NCBI GenBank assembly: GCA_039025235.1
Contig: JBCCOS010000016.1
Span: 15,640-79,639 of the forward strand
Direction of reading: 5' to 3'
Source: MED-G105 sp039025235
GTDB taxonomy: Bacteria > Pseudomonadota > Alphaproteobacteria > Caulobacterales > Parvularculaceae
DNA length: 64,000 bases
Each line of letters starts with the position of its first letter. Positions within the stretch are counted from its first letter, which is position 1. The notes beneath the pieces were generated by a model. It searched no databases. It saw only the letters and a program-made list of their open reading frames with translations, and was not told where the DNA came from. Shown piece by piece: positions 35,144 to 44,043 of this stretch. A program made the translations under genes and the position numbers.

Positions 35144-36547
35144 ATGAGCTCTTTCAATTCGATTGCCGACAAAGACTGGCAAGAATTCATCCGTGACAAA
35201 CGCTTACTGATTATGGGGGCGCTTACATTAGGGCTTGCCCTGAGTTCTATTGTTACGATGTTTGCGAATGTAAGGGCGTATGAAGTAACGCGAACGGTAA
35301 GCGAACAACAAGATCGCGTTACATGGGAAAACCAAGGCGATCGAAATCCTCATTCTGTTGCTCATTTTGCCACCTGGGCGTTTCGTCCGCAGACGGCGCT
35401 CTCGGTTCTCGACCCTGGTCTTACACCTTATGCTGGTGCCGCTATTTGGATGGAGGCACACCACCAAAACGGTGCTCGTGCCCGTCCGATCGATGATAAA
35501 CCAACCGTGCTAAACCTTGGTCATTTCAGCGTTGCTTGGGTTTTACAGACTATCGTTCCCCTTTTACTTTTCATTGTTGCAGCCGGCCTCATCTCACGAG
35601 AAAGGGAGCGCGGCACCTTACGTTTACTGCTCGTTGCAGGTGCGGATGGTAGTGTTTTGCTAAGGAATAAACTAAATGGACTTATAAAAGTCATTGCTGT
35701 GATTGCCCTGCCGATCTTAGCGTCTGGAATTTTAGCAGCCCTATTTGCGGGCGCGATTGATCCCTTACGGCTTTGCCTTTGGATTGCTGTGAACGGTGTC
35801 TTTTTAGGCATTATCGTTGTTATCGGTACGGCTGTATCGGCGTTGTCACGTACCGTATCGCAAGCAACAATGGCACTTATTGGTCTTTGGTCTGCTGCGA
35901 TTTTACTGACGCCACGTGCCGGCGTTGCACTGGCGGAGTTCGTAGCACCAACCCCGTCGCCCGAAGTGTTTTGGGGCGATATGAGCGATGAACTATCGGA
36001 CCTGCCAAATCCTTTTGAGGATGACAGCTTCGAACGCACGATCTTAGAGAAATATGGCGTTGAAACAACTGAAGACTTGCCGGTTAGTTTTGCTGGTCTT
36101 CAACTCATAGAGAGCGAACGTATTGATGCTGTCGTTTTTGACCGTAGCTTTGGCGAGCTGACCGAAATTTACTTGAGACAAAGAGTATTAATGAGATTGA
36201 TGTCTCTTCTATCGCCCCTGCCAGCGCTGCAGCATGTTTCTAGTGCGTTGGCGGGTACGGATATCTACCATCAGCTTGCCTTTCAAAGTCAAGCTGAGGT
36301 GCATCGACGTGATGTTGTTGGTGCTCTCAATCAGGATATGGTTGATAACGCCGTCGGGCAAGACTGGGATTACGTCGCGGATGAAAGCTTATGGCGCGCG
36401 AGCGACACGTTTCATTTTCATGCGCCGAGCCATTTAGATACCCTGCGAACGATTTGGTTGGATCTGTTAATTCTAGGTTTGTGGTCGATTGGAGCGCTGG
36501 TCTTGTTTCGCTTTGCATCGACATCCTTTGTGCGGAGCATCGTCTAA
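35144..36547 (+). CDS. ABC-2-type permease (NosY/DUF3526-like), first of two
   Basis: This is 467 residues from the ATG at 35144, chosen because aagga ends 9 bases before it; an ATG nine bases upstream is in the same frame. One membrane helix near the N-terminus (LLIMGALTLGLALSSIVTMF) is followed by a periplasmic loop of about 100 residues, then a block of five or so helices (WVLQTIVPLLLFIVAAGLIS ...) and a second large soluble segment. RERERGTLRLLL is the conserved cytoplasmic coupling motif of this permease group. It should pair with the ATPase at 30438. It overlaps the next permease gene (taatg). Confidence 0.85.
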   Translation: MSSFNSIADKDWQEFIRDKRLLIMGALTLGLALSSIVTMFANVRAYEVTRTVSEQQDRVTWENQGDRNPHSVAHFATWAFRPQTALSVLDPGLTPYAGAAIWMEAHHQNGARARPIDDKPTVLNLGHFSVAWVLQTIVPLLLFIVAAGLISRERERGTLRLLLVAGADGSVLLRNKLNGLIKVIAVIALPILASGILAALFAGAIDPLRLCLWIAVNGVFLGIIVVIGTAVSALSRTVSQATMALIGLWSAAILLTPRAGVALAEFVAPTPSPEVFWGDMSDELSDLPNPFEDDSFERTILEKYGVETTEDLPVSFAGLQLIESERIDAVVFDRSFGELTEIYLRQRVLMRLMSLLSPLPALQHVSSALAGTDIYHQLAFQSQAEVHRRDVVGALNQDMVDNAVGQDWDYVADESLWRASDTFHFHAPSHLDTLRTIWLDLLILGLWSIGALVLFRFASTSFVRSIV

Positions 36548-37899
36548 TGCGAGAATTACTTGTGCTTGAATGGCGCCGTCTCGTCCGCGAAAGAATAACA
36601 TGGGTATTACTAGGCTTTTTGACATGCGCTTGTATCCTTGCAGTGGGGCAGGGGCGGTCTGTTCTTGAAAAGCAGATTGAGGCGCGCAACGCTGCGAGCG
36701 AGGGTCATCCTGCAGCGCATGAGCGGGTAGTAGGGGTTCTCAAAGATGATGCTGATCCAGCTTTGGCGGTGCTGGCTCCCTATTGGGTTCGTTCTTCTGC
36801 TGTATCATCCGTACCTCCGTTGGCTGACTTTAGTGCCGGTCGAGGGCCGTTCGAGCCCCATTCAACCGCCATGTCATTGCGATCAAGAGCCGATACACTC
36901 TTTGATCGAACGGCTACCGATAACCCTGAATTAGCTATGCGGGGTACGCTAGATTTGAGTTTTGTTGTTATCGTTCTTCTACCGTTAGTTCTCATTGGAT
37001 TTGGGTATAATCTGTTTACAGATGATAGAGAAACTGGGCTTGCGCGGCTTGTTTTAACCGAAGCTGGGTCGCCGTTTCGCTTACTTGCTGTACGTAGTGC
37101 TCCACGTCTTGTGGTCGCAATCTTGCCTATATTGGCTTCGATTGCTGTTCTGGTCGCGACAGGACCCGAAATTGATGGGCGCCCAAGTGCAGCGCGCTGG
37201 TGGATCATTACCGCACTAGGTCTAACGCTTTTTTGGTGGTCATTCATCCTTTTTGTAAATTCATTTAAAATTAGCTCGGAGACCGCGGCGCTCGTTTTGG
37301 TATCTGTATGGGCACTATTTACATTGATCTTGCCTGCCGTCATTTCGGCAATCGCGCAGATCAGCTATCCACCACCGTCGCGACTTGAGCAAATTGTTGC
37401 TGCACGTGCTGTTCAAGTGAACTCGACAAAAACGTACGAAAATGATCATCCAGAAGCGGTCTCAGACGACTTCGAAGGGCGTCTGGCGTCGATCCGCAAG
37501 ACCTTAAGTGTTTCTCGTGAAGTCGATCAGGCGCTTCTGCCCATTGCTGACCGTTTTGATGTTCAGCTCGCTGGTCAGCAAAGGCTGTTGCAATCTTTAA
37601 TATGGTTATCGCCGTCTATGTTGTCTGCGGACGCTTTCGCCAGTATCGCAGGTACCGATCCGGTACGATCAACTGAATTCCGTCATGCCGCGCGCCGTTA
37701 TCTCAAGAAATTAAAAGCTGAACTCGGCGGTATCATTGATCGTGGAGAGATTATGTCGCGACAACAGTATGAAGAATTGCCGCGTTTTGATTGGCAACCA
37801 AAAGCAAGCCATCCAATTAGAGCCGTCGTGTGGTTAGTGTTATCAATAGCACTTTTACTCTCACTATCTTTTCTTAGATTGCGGCGTATCACCGTTTAA
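36547..37899 (+). CDS. ABC-2-type permease (NosY/DUF3526-like), second of two
   Basis: The 450-residue permease has the same architecture as its upstream neighbour: N-terminal helix (VLLGFLTCACILAVGQG), a loop, the coupling motif DDRETGLARLVL and a set of further helices ending at the C-terminus (AVVWLVLSIALLLSLSFL). The ATG at 36547 overlaps the stop of the first permease; the frame extends upstream only through that gene. The two are probably a heterodimer served by the ATPase at 30438. Two strong hairpins follow the stop before the convergent FecR gene. Confidence 0.86.
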   Translation: MRELLVLEWRRLVRERITWVLLGFLTCACILAVGQGRSVLEKQIEARNAASEGHPAAHERVVGVLKDDADPALAVLAPYWVRSSAVSSVPPLADFSAGRGPFEPHSTAMSLRSRADTLFDRTATDNPELAMRGTLDLSFVVIVLLPLVLIGFGYNLFTDDRETGLARLVLTEAGSPFRLLAVRSAPRLVVAILPILASIAVLVATGPEIDGRPSAARWWIITALGLTLFWWSFILFVNSFKISSETAALVLVSVWALFTLILPAVISAIAQISYPPPSRLEQIVAARAVQVNSTKTYENDHPEAVSDDFEGRLASIRKTLSVSREVDQALLPIADRFDVQLAGQQRLLQSLIWLSPSMLSADAFASIAGTDPVRSTEFRHAARRYLKKLKAELGGIIDRGEIMSRQQYEELPRFDWQPKASHPIRAVVWLVLSIALLLSLSFLRLRRITV

Positions 37900-37931
37900 A
37901 CATCAGTTGATGAATAAGTCGCCGCTGCTTA

Positions 37932-38035
37932 GAGCCTGTTGCAGCAAAAGTGGATCACCGGTTTTGCGGTTCGCAACAGGCTCCAACGAGACTCTAGAGC
38001 CGTTTTCTGAATCATCTTGAATGCAAACGGCTCTA
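37932..38035. repeat. double hairpin between convergent genes (palindromic repeat, copy 3)
   Basis: Two perfect 11-base stems: GAGCCTGTTGC/GCAACAGGCTC (37932-37983) and TAGAGCCGTTT/AAACGGCTCTA (37995-38035). They fill the space between the ABC permease and FecR genes, which face each other, so they may act as a two-way terminator. The loop of the first contains gcaaaagtgg..ccggttttgc, similar to a sequence near 57735. Confidence 0.8.
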
Positions 38036-38042
38036 AGAAAAT

Positions 38043-39089
38043 TTAATCCGTTGATTGGATGATTATTTCGCTGTCTGAAGGGGAGAGAACCTCTAAATCA
38101 TAAGCAGCTGCCAACTGAACTAATGCACTGTCAGCGTCATCGATCGGATAAGTCGCGGTGACTGTTTGTGGTTTATCTGTGATATCGCCGACCGTGAGTT
38201 TTTGTTCTGTGTAGTGGCTCAGAGCATGGAGGACGGATTTTAATGGCCACTGATCAAAAACAAGTTTTCCATCTTTCCAAGTTGCAATACTAGCGACGTC
38301 AACGGCTTCGATATCGTGTGCTTTGCCTTCAAGGAAAAAGGCCTGCTGTGCTGCGCCGATGCTTTGCTGATCATCTGTTGTTGTGCTGGTTATAATGATG
38401 GAACCACGACGAACTTGAAAAAATCCATCTTGCGGACTGTGAGCATGAACAGCAAATTCGCTTCCTTTCGGTCGAACGATAGCATCTCCAGCATGTATAA
38501 TAATTCGCTTTTTTATCCGTTTAGGAATTAAAAATAGGACATCACCTAACCTAAGGTCTACATGGAGACCATCTTTACGATCTGCTATAAGAATATCTGT
38601 ATTCCAATTTAACCAAACCTCGATTCCATCCACAAATTCGACTTTACGTTGTTCTCCGCGTTGAGTGGTAATACGGTCTAGCTTAGGTTCATTTTCCAGC
38701 GCGTATCGGTCATAAACTGTTTGCCGGTCAAATTGATTGGTTACGGTCTGGAGACCAAATGGCACGAGAACGCAGCACAATAATAAGCAGGCTAGCACCC
38801 CCGTTCGACCCGGAAAATCTCTCGCGCCGGCGAGTGCGGTTTCCGCATTTAGTCGCATTTTCTCTGTTAGGCTAATTGGTCGATCAGATACCTGACTGAG
38901 GACACCCCAGGTTGACATCGCTTTGTCCATTGCCGCGGCGTGATCTTGGGATAGTGCGCGCCATTCGGCAAGGTCATGACGACGTCGTTCGGCAGGGTAA
39001 TCCCGCGTGGCGATCAAAAGTTTTAGGGCTTGATCCACCAGTAATTGACGGCTCTCAGAAGAGGGTTGGTCATTCGGAGGAGTGTCCAT
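38043..39089 (-). CDS. FecR-type anti-sigma/sigma-regulator membrane protein
   Basis: The 348-residue protein has an N-terminal cytoplasmic domain with RDYPAERRRHDLAEWRALSQDHAAA, one membrane helix near residue 100 (VLACLLLCCVLVPFGLQ) and a periplasmic FecR domain (RTQRGEQRKVEFVDGIEVWLNWNT, HAGDAIVRPKGSEFAVH). The C-terminal segment (LKSVLHALSHYTEQKLTVGD) resembles the secretin/TonB short N-domain. It controls the adjacent ECF sigma factor in response to a receptor signal. It begins 21 bases after the sigma gene, so they are co-transcribed. Confidence 0.9.
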   Translation of the reverse strand: MDTPPNDQPSSESRQLLVDQALKLLIATRDYPAERRRHDLAEWRALSQDHAAAMDKAMSTWGVLSQVSDRPISLTEKMRLNAETALAGARDFPGRTGVLACLLLCCVLVPFGLQTVTNQFDRQTVYDRYALENEPKLDRITTQRGEQRKVEFVDGIEVWLNWNTDILIADRKDGLHVDLRLGDVLFLIPKRIKKRIIIHAGDAIVRPKGSEFAVHAHSPQDGFFQVRRGSIIITSTTTDDQQSIGAAQQAFFLEGKAHDIEAVDVASIATWKDGKLVFDQWPLKSVLHALSHYTEQKLTVGDITDKPQTVTATYPIDDADSALVQLAAAYDLEVLSPSDSEIIIQSTD

Positions 39090-39110
39090 GTGCCCACGAG
39101 CCTCTCGTCA

Positions 39111-39659
39111 CTAGGTCTTATTTTTGCGACGATTGCCGCCCGCGTCGTCTTTGGCTTCTTGCGCTTCAATGCGTTGTTGACAGTGAATAACAGCCGATGC
39201 CAAGCGCTTCTCTACTGTCGACAAACTAACCCCGAAACGCTGTGCGATCGATTGCTGGGTTTCCCCTTTAATTTTAAACGCGATAAAAATTCTTTGAGTT
39301 AGTATCGGAAGTTCAGCAATCGCCTCCTCAACAGTCGCAAGCATTTGCCGACCGACGAGCGTTCTTTCGGGATCGATTTGGTCCGTCTGGTCAAATTGGT
39401 TTGCAGCGGCAGCCTCGTTGAAAGCGCGTGTCTGGGCGAGGCGCGTACTGGAGTTGGCTGCGTTCGCCGCTGCTCTAAACAAATAAGCTTTTTTGTTACG
39501 GACCTCGGTTGTTGCTGGTGTTCCCAAAAGACGTTCAGACAAAGACTGCAGAATGTCTTCCGCAGTTTCGGCACAGCCTAATCGTCCCATTAGAAAGCGG
39601 GTGAGCGCCGCTCTATTTTCTTCCAAGGCAACAAGTAGCGATTCGGACCGGTATGACAT
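39111..39659 (-). CDS. ECF RNA polymerase sigma factor (FecI-like)
   Basis: The 182-residue sigma-70 family protein with regions 2 (about 12-75) and 4 (about 110-165) only. Region 4 reads ELPILTQRIFIAFKIKGETQQSIAQRFGVSLSTVEKRL, the helix-turn-helix for the -35 element. With the FecR gene it forms an iron-starvation-type regulatory pair. The likely targets are the nearby TonB receptor genes, but none carries an STN domain, so the usual signal route is missing in this window. A sequence shared with the receptor operon promoter (tccgtaaaattt) lies about 58 bases upstream. Confidence 0.92.
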   Translation of the reverse strand: MSYRSESLLVALEENRAALTRFLMGRLGCAETAEDILQSLSERLLGTPATTEVRNKKAYLFRAAANAANSSTRLAQTRAFNEAAAANQFDQTDQIDPERTLVGRQMLATVEEAIAELPILTQRIFIAFKIKGETQQSIAQRFGVSLSTVEKRLASAVIHCQQRIEAQEAKDDAGGNRRKNKT

Positions 39660-39716
39660 TCACGCAATATACGGCCTATCGTCTCTGTGTACTAGAACAA
39701 TTTCCATTCGGTACGA

Positions 39717-39728
39717 TCCGTAAAATTT
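39717..39728. promoter_or_regulatory. 12-mer shared with the TonB-receptor promoter region
   Basis: tccgtaaaattt here, about 58 bases upstream of the sigma gene, equals the left part of the inverted repeat at 25802-25818. The right arm is not conserved here. It may be a half-site of a common regulator. Confidence 0.35.
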
Positions 39729-39740
39729 CTATAACTAATT

Positions 39741-39796
39741 GTTTTGTCGCACTTCTTTTGCCGATAACCGATCACACTTATCGGCGAAGCGCTCTA
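39741..39796 (+). repeat. palindromic intergenic repeat, copy 4 (tail part)
   Basis: Contains ccgataaccgatcacactta, tcgg and gaagcgctctag, almost identical to the tail of the copy at 63822-63920. Inner stem CCGATAA/TTATCGG. The palindromic head is not recognisable here. Confidence 0.75.
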
Positions 39797-39875
39797 GCCA
39801 TTTGAATTGGAAATGTCCTAAATCCATTATGCTATCAATAGAAGCCAAGGTTCGGTTGTTTATTAAAATCATGAA

Positions 39876-41027
39876 TTACGTGTCGAGTGAACGAGCGATT
39901 AGTTCCTTCATTATTTCGTTCGTTCCACCATATATTCGCTGCACGCGTGCCGCTGTAAAGCAATAGGATATCGGGTATTCTTTCATATATCCGTATCCAC
40001 CAAAAAGCTGAAGGCAGGCATCAGCGATTTCGAACTGTGTATCGCTGATGAAATACTTTGCGATGGACGCCGATACGGCATCAAGGTTACCCGCATCAAA
40101 TTTCTCGATACATGAATCCACATAAGTCTTACAAATTTCATATTTTGCTTTAACGGCAGCCAGCTCAAATCGAGTATTTTGAAAGTCAAATATTCGTTTA
40201 CCGAAAGCTTTCCGCTCTTTGGTGTACGCAACTGTTTGTTTCAGCATGTAACCCATTTGGCCAATAGACTGAAGCGCGATATAGAGCCTTTCCCAGGGCA
40301 ATTGTTGCATCAGCTGATAAAATCCCTGGCCTTCGGTTTCCCCTAGTAAGGCTTCTCCATCGACATACACATCATTGAAAAAAAGTTCGGACGTATCTTG
40401 TCCTGCCAGCCCCATTTTTTCTAGGTTACGACCGCGTTCAAATCCGTTTAGATCTTTTGTCTCTATGCCGAATAGTGAAATAGAATCGCTTGCACGCTCT
40501 TTTTTTGTCCGTGCAACGAGTAGAATAAAGTCAGCCGTTTGACCATTTGAGATAAATGTTTTTTGTCCATTTATAGTATATCCATTACCAGTTTTTTCGG
40601 CAAAGGTCCGTACAGCTTGTAGATCGGACCCTGCGCCGGGTTCACTCATACCAATCGCACAGACATATTCTCCGGACGCCATTTTAGGCAACCATGCTTC
40701 TTTTTGCGCCTTTGTACCAAAAGCAATAACATAGTGAATAACGATTGATTGCAGACCGTGCCCCCAATCAAAGTCACCCGAGAGCCCTTGTTCAAGAGCT
40801 GTAACGGCATCGAATGATTTTGGGCATCCGCTACCGCCGTATTGTTCAGGTATTGCAGCACCCAAGATGCCGAGTTCACCGGCTTTATCCCAGACTTTTC
40901 GATCAACGCATCCTTGCTCAGAAAAACGTTCCCTATGGGGCACGACCTCTTCTCTAAAGAACTGCTGCACGGTTTCGACAAACAAGCGATGATCGTCAGA
41001 CATCCAATTAGCGGTAGCGTAGTCCAT
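39876..41027 (-). CDS. acyl-CoA dehydrogenase, LCAD/IVD-type catalytic layout
   Basis: This is 383 residues from the ATG at 41027. The flavin-binding signature is AIGMSEPGAGSDLQ, and the C-terminal motif reads YGGTNEIM with glycine where short/medium-chain enzymes have the base glutamate. The alternative base glutamate of long-chain/isovaleryl types is present at E246 (LPWERLYIA). It should oxidise an acyl-CoA thioester to the 2-enoyl-CoA, giving electrons to ETF. It is divergent from the MalT-type regulator, with a 16-base palindrome between them. The open frame begins at 41078 but the first 17 residues (cysteine-rich) are not typical. Confidence 0.92.
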   Translation of the reverse strand: MDYATANWMSDDHRLFVETVQQFFREEVVPHRERFSEQGCVDRKVWDKAGELGILGAAIPEQYGGSGCPKSFDAVTALEQGLSGDFDWGHGLQSIVIHYVIAFGTKAQKEAWLPKMASGEYVCAIGMSEPGAGSDLQAVRTFAEKTGNGYTINGQKTFISNGQTADFILLVARTKKERASDSISLFGIETKDLNGFERGRNLEKMGLAGQDTSELFFNDVYVDGEALLGETEGQGFYQLMQQLPWERLYIALQSIGQMGYMLKQTVAYTKERKAFGKRIFDFQNTRFELAAVKAKYEICKTYVDSCIEKFDAGNLDAVSASIAKYFISDTQFEIADACLQLFGGYGYMKEYPISYCFTAARVQRIYGGTNEIMKELIARSLDT

Positions 41028-41094
41028 GAGAGTTTCTCTTATACAGTGGCAACACAAATCAGCATTAGAGCTAGACACTCCTCCCCATATTGAA

Positions 41095-41110
41095 CCATAC
41101 TAAAGTATGG
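41095..41110. promoter_or_regulatory. palindrome CCATAC-taaa-GTATGG, candidate operator (site 1)
   Basis: Perfect 6-base arms around four bases. It lies 68 bases upstream of the acyl-CoA dehydrogenase start and 83 bases upstream of the LuxR-type regulator start on the other strand. The same arms with spacer aaaa occur at 45064-45079 upstream of the SDR gene. The repetition at matching distances supports a shared regulator, most simply the one encoded between them. Confidence 0.7.
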
Positions 41111-41192
41111 GTTTGATCCATTTGTACTGTGCAAATCGCTTACTGTGATCAGGACGGCGCAATGAGGTCACCCCAATAAAGGGATTTAGCTG

Positions 41193-43904
41193 ATGAGCAG
41201 TTACCCGAGCGATCGGGAGCATTTCTTAAATTCGTCTAAGATTAGAAGCCCCAATATATCTTCTCGAGTATTAGCGGAGCGACCTCAGCTTTTAAGGAAA
41301 ACCCTTGAATCGGATATCCCTCTGGTTGTACTTGAGGCGCCCGCTGGATATGGGAAAACCACACTCCTGCTTGAGGCGAAAACACGCCTTGAGGAAGCAA
41401 ATACCACTTGCGCATGGATTTCGCTCGATCACGCGGACAACGATGTTGTTCGTTTTTATGAGCTGACACTCGCTGCGCTACGTGCTGGTCTTGGCGCCGC
41501 TGGCGATAACATCATCGTCGCTGCTCAAAAAGAACTCGATGATACTTTTTCAACGAGCTCCGCAGCGGAGCGATTAAGTGACCTTACAGCACTCTGTGAC
41601 CGGCCAATTATCTTTCTCTATGATGGTTATGAGGTTATCTCTAATCCCGAAGTGCACCAACTCTTCATTCGGTTTGTTCAAAGACTTATACCATCAGTAA
41701 GGGTAATTGTATCGACACGTAATGAAACGCGCATGCCGTTCGGACCATTATTTGTTTATAATCTTGCTACTCGGATGTCGCGGGAAGACTTTAGAGTAGA
41801 TGATTATGTCGTACGGGACTATCTTAATTCAGCGACCCAAGACGAGATACCCGTTACTCTAATAAATCAGCTTGTTAAACAGATTGATGGTTGGCCCTTA
41901 GGCATTACATTGGGGACACAGTGGCTCGCCGATGATAAGTTGAGAAAGTCTGCTGGGTTTATTAAGAATGCAAAACTCCACGCTCTTCTTCGAGAGACCG
42001 CTTTTTCTTCGCTCAATGAAAGTGACAAGTCTTTTCTTCTAAAGCTCGTTGTTGTTGACAGGTTTACTAGCGATTTAGCGGGTCATCTTACGCAACATCG
42101 ATCACCGCAAAAGATGATCGAACGCCTGCAAAATAGTGGTGTATTTCTTGAGCATATTAACGGTGAGACTGATTGGTACCAGTTATCGTCACTCTTCCAT
42201 CAAACCCTCACGCGCGAAGCAAAAAATATTTTAGGTACTGAAGAATTTAAACGGCTTTGGTCTATTGCTGCGCGTTGGTTCGAACAGTTTGAGATGCCGG
42301 AAGAAGCAGTGCGCTTCGCAATTCTGTCACGTGATAAAACACTGATCGAGCGGCTTATCGCTGATTATGCCGCCGATTTTCTTCGTAAGGGGCGCCTTTG
42401 GACGCTGGCGAACTGGTATCGGTCCTTACCAAGAGGAATGCGCAAAGCTTCACCGAACCTGACCAAGTCAGTTTTTTGGGCAATGGTTTACACATTTAAC
42501 TTGGAAGACGCGAAAGCTATTTTGGATGAGATGGCGAATGGCGATATTGGGCAGACCGATGCCGAATATGTTTTGATGCAAAGCACCTTTAAGTCCTTTT
42601 CTGGACAACATCGAGCTTTTGCTTTGGCGCATCAAGAAACATTAAAGGCGACAAAATCTAACAACGGCGTCCCACGCCAAGCTGGTCTTATTGTTTTGGC
42701 TTATTATTTCCTGCAAACGCGCGACTTCGAAAAATCACGTCGCCACATACTCGAAACCCATATTCAAGATGATGAAGCCGATGAGGATTGGAACAGGCCC
42801 AATCCACAACTTTTTTCTGCAACCATTAAAGCATTGAAGGGAGAGGTTTCTGCAGCGCTTAACGAAACGATGCTCCTTGCTGAAAAAGAACATGAGGGCC
42901 TTCCATCGTATCCGGTGAGAAGTGCTTCGCTTCTAGCGACCTATGGTGCCCTTCTTTTTGAGACCGGTGCTGATGATGAGGCCGAAGCAATCCTTGAGGA
43001 CTCGCTTTCGATGATAAATGAATGGTCACCACCTGACTGGATTGCCATCGGTCATGTGACACTATCTGAGATCAAACGTGCAAAACGTGACCATATGAGG
43101 GCGGACATATTGCTCGACGACTTGGAAGTTCATCCCCGTTGTAGAGCTGACCCAAGGTTAGGCGCTTTGGTGGCGGCAAGGCGTGCAACCCATGCAAGCC
43201 TCTCAGGCGATATAACACTAGCGGATGAAATACTTCATCAAGCCGATAAAGATGGGTTGACTGATGAAATAGAAGGGCAGCGGCTCATTGCAAGCGAGTT
43301 GGCAGATCTCACACTTGCGCGACTTTACGTTAAGATTCAAAAACGCGATCTTCAATCTGCGTTAGCACAAACGCAAGGTGAAATACTTCGTGCCGCCAAG
43401 TTGCAGTTGGGTTGGCGTTCTCTCAAATTGGAAACACTTAAGTCAGTCATACTGCATTTAGGCGGCGAAGAACGCTTCGCGCGGCGAACGCTATCACTTG
43501 CGATCAAAAAGGCGGGAAACAATAAGGCCAACCGAGCTTTTACGGCGACGCATCCGGTCGTGCGGGACATTCTTAAAAATATTGATCGTGGCCTTTCTCA
43601 AAAGCTCATTCGAGGATCAGACATTACCCACGAGAAAGTTGGTTTGCTGCTTGGAAAAATTGATCGTCCAATCACGGACGAAACTCCGATCGTTCCTTTT
43701 CAACCTTTGTCACCTCTCACGCCCCGAGAGAGGGAATTATTAGAGTTAGTTGCGGTCGGTCTTACAAATAGTGCTATAGCAGAACGATTGGCGCTTAGTG
43801 AAAATACAGTGAAATGGCACTTAAGTCGTTCCTATCAAAAGCTGGGTGTTCGTCAGCGTACGCATGCCGTCGCACGCGCCAGAGAGGCAGGCATTCTTAC
43901 GTAA
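41193..43904 (+). CDS. MalT-type (LAL) LuxR family transcriptional regulator
   Basis: The 903-residue regulator has an N-terminal STAND NTPase domain with Walker A EAPAGYGKTT and the Walker B-like region PIIFLYDGYE. A long helical repeat region covers about 350-800, and the C-terminal LuxR helix-turn-helix reads LTPRERELLELVAVGLTNSAIAERLALSENTVKWHL. LAL regulators bind an inducer and ATP, assemble, and activate transcription. It is flanked by the acyl-CoA dehydrogenase and SDR genes, both with the CCATAC palindrome upstream, so they are its likely targets. The inducer is unknown; an acyl-CoA or its precursor is a reasonable guess. Confidence 0.92.
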   Translation: MSSYPSDREHFLNSSKIRSPNISSRVLAERPQLLRKTLESDIPLVVLEAPAGYGKTTLLLEAKTRLEEANTTCAWISLDHADNDVVRFYELTLAALRAGLGAAGDNIIVAAQKELDDTFSTSSAAERLSDLTALCDRPIIFLYDGYEVISNPEVHQLFIRFVQRLIPSVRVIVSTRNETRMPFGPLFVYNLATRMSREDFRVDDYVVRDYLNSATQDEIPVTLINQLVKQIDGWPLGITLGTQWLADDKLRKSAGFIKNAKLHALLRETAFSSLNESDKSFLLKLVVVDRFTSDLAGHLTQHRSPQKMIERLQNSGVFLEHINGETDWYQLSSLFHQTLTREAKNILGTEEFKRLWSIAARWFEQFEMPEEAVRFAILSRDKTLIERLIADYAADFLRKGRLWTLANWYRSLPRGMRKASPNLTKSVFWAMVYTFNLEDAKAILDEMANGDIGQTDAEYVLMQSTFKSFSGQHRAFALAHQETLKATKSNNGVPRQAGLIVLAYYFLQTRDFEKSRRHILETHIQDDEADEDWNRPNPQLFSATIKALKGEVSAALNETMLLAEKEHEGLPSYPVRSASLLATYGALLFETGADDEAEAILEDSLSMINEWSPPDWIAIGHVTLSEIKRAKRDHMRADILLDDLEVHPRCRADPRLGALVAARRATHASLSGDITLADEILHQADKDGLTDEIEGQRLIASELADLTLARLYVKIQKRDLQSALAQTQGEILRAAKLQLGWRSLKLETLKSVILHLGGEERFARRTLSLAIKKAGNNKANRAFTATHPVVRDILKNIDRGLSQKLIRGSDITHEKVGLLLGKIDRPITDETPIVPFQPLSPLTPRERELLELVAVGLTNSAIAERLALSENTVKWHLSRSYQKLGVRQRTHAVARAREAGILT

Positions 43905-43937
43905 GCTATTTCAAAGTACGATCTGCTCGATTTGACC

Positions 43938-44040
43938 TAAAGCGTCAACACTTCAATGGGGATCGGGACGACGCTTTAAGTCTTTGTTTTTGGGCATTTC
44001 CTTAATGCCAACCGTACACACTTATCCGCTAAGCGCTCTC
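43938..44040 (+). repeat. palindromic intergenic repeat, copy 5
   Basis: Hairpin 43938-43978 with perfect arms TAAAGCGTC/GACGCTTTA, followed by a tail gcatttccttaatgccaacc, gtacacacttatccg and aagcgctct. It closely resembles copies 1 and 7 and fills the convergent gap between the regulator and the SDR gene. Confidence 0.82.
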
Positions 44041-44043
44041 GCG

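Noticed and set aside
39876..41027. Loss of the catalytic base in the acyl-CoA dehydrogenase (glycine in YGGTNEI)
   Set aside because: LCAD/IVD-type enzymes also have glycine there and use a glutamate that is present here (E246), so the enzyme is probably active.
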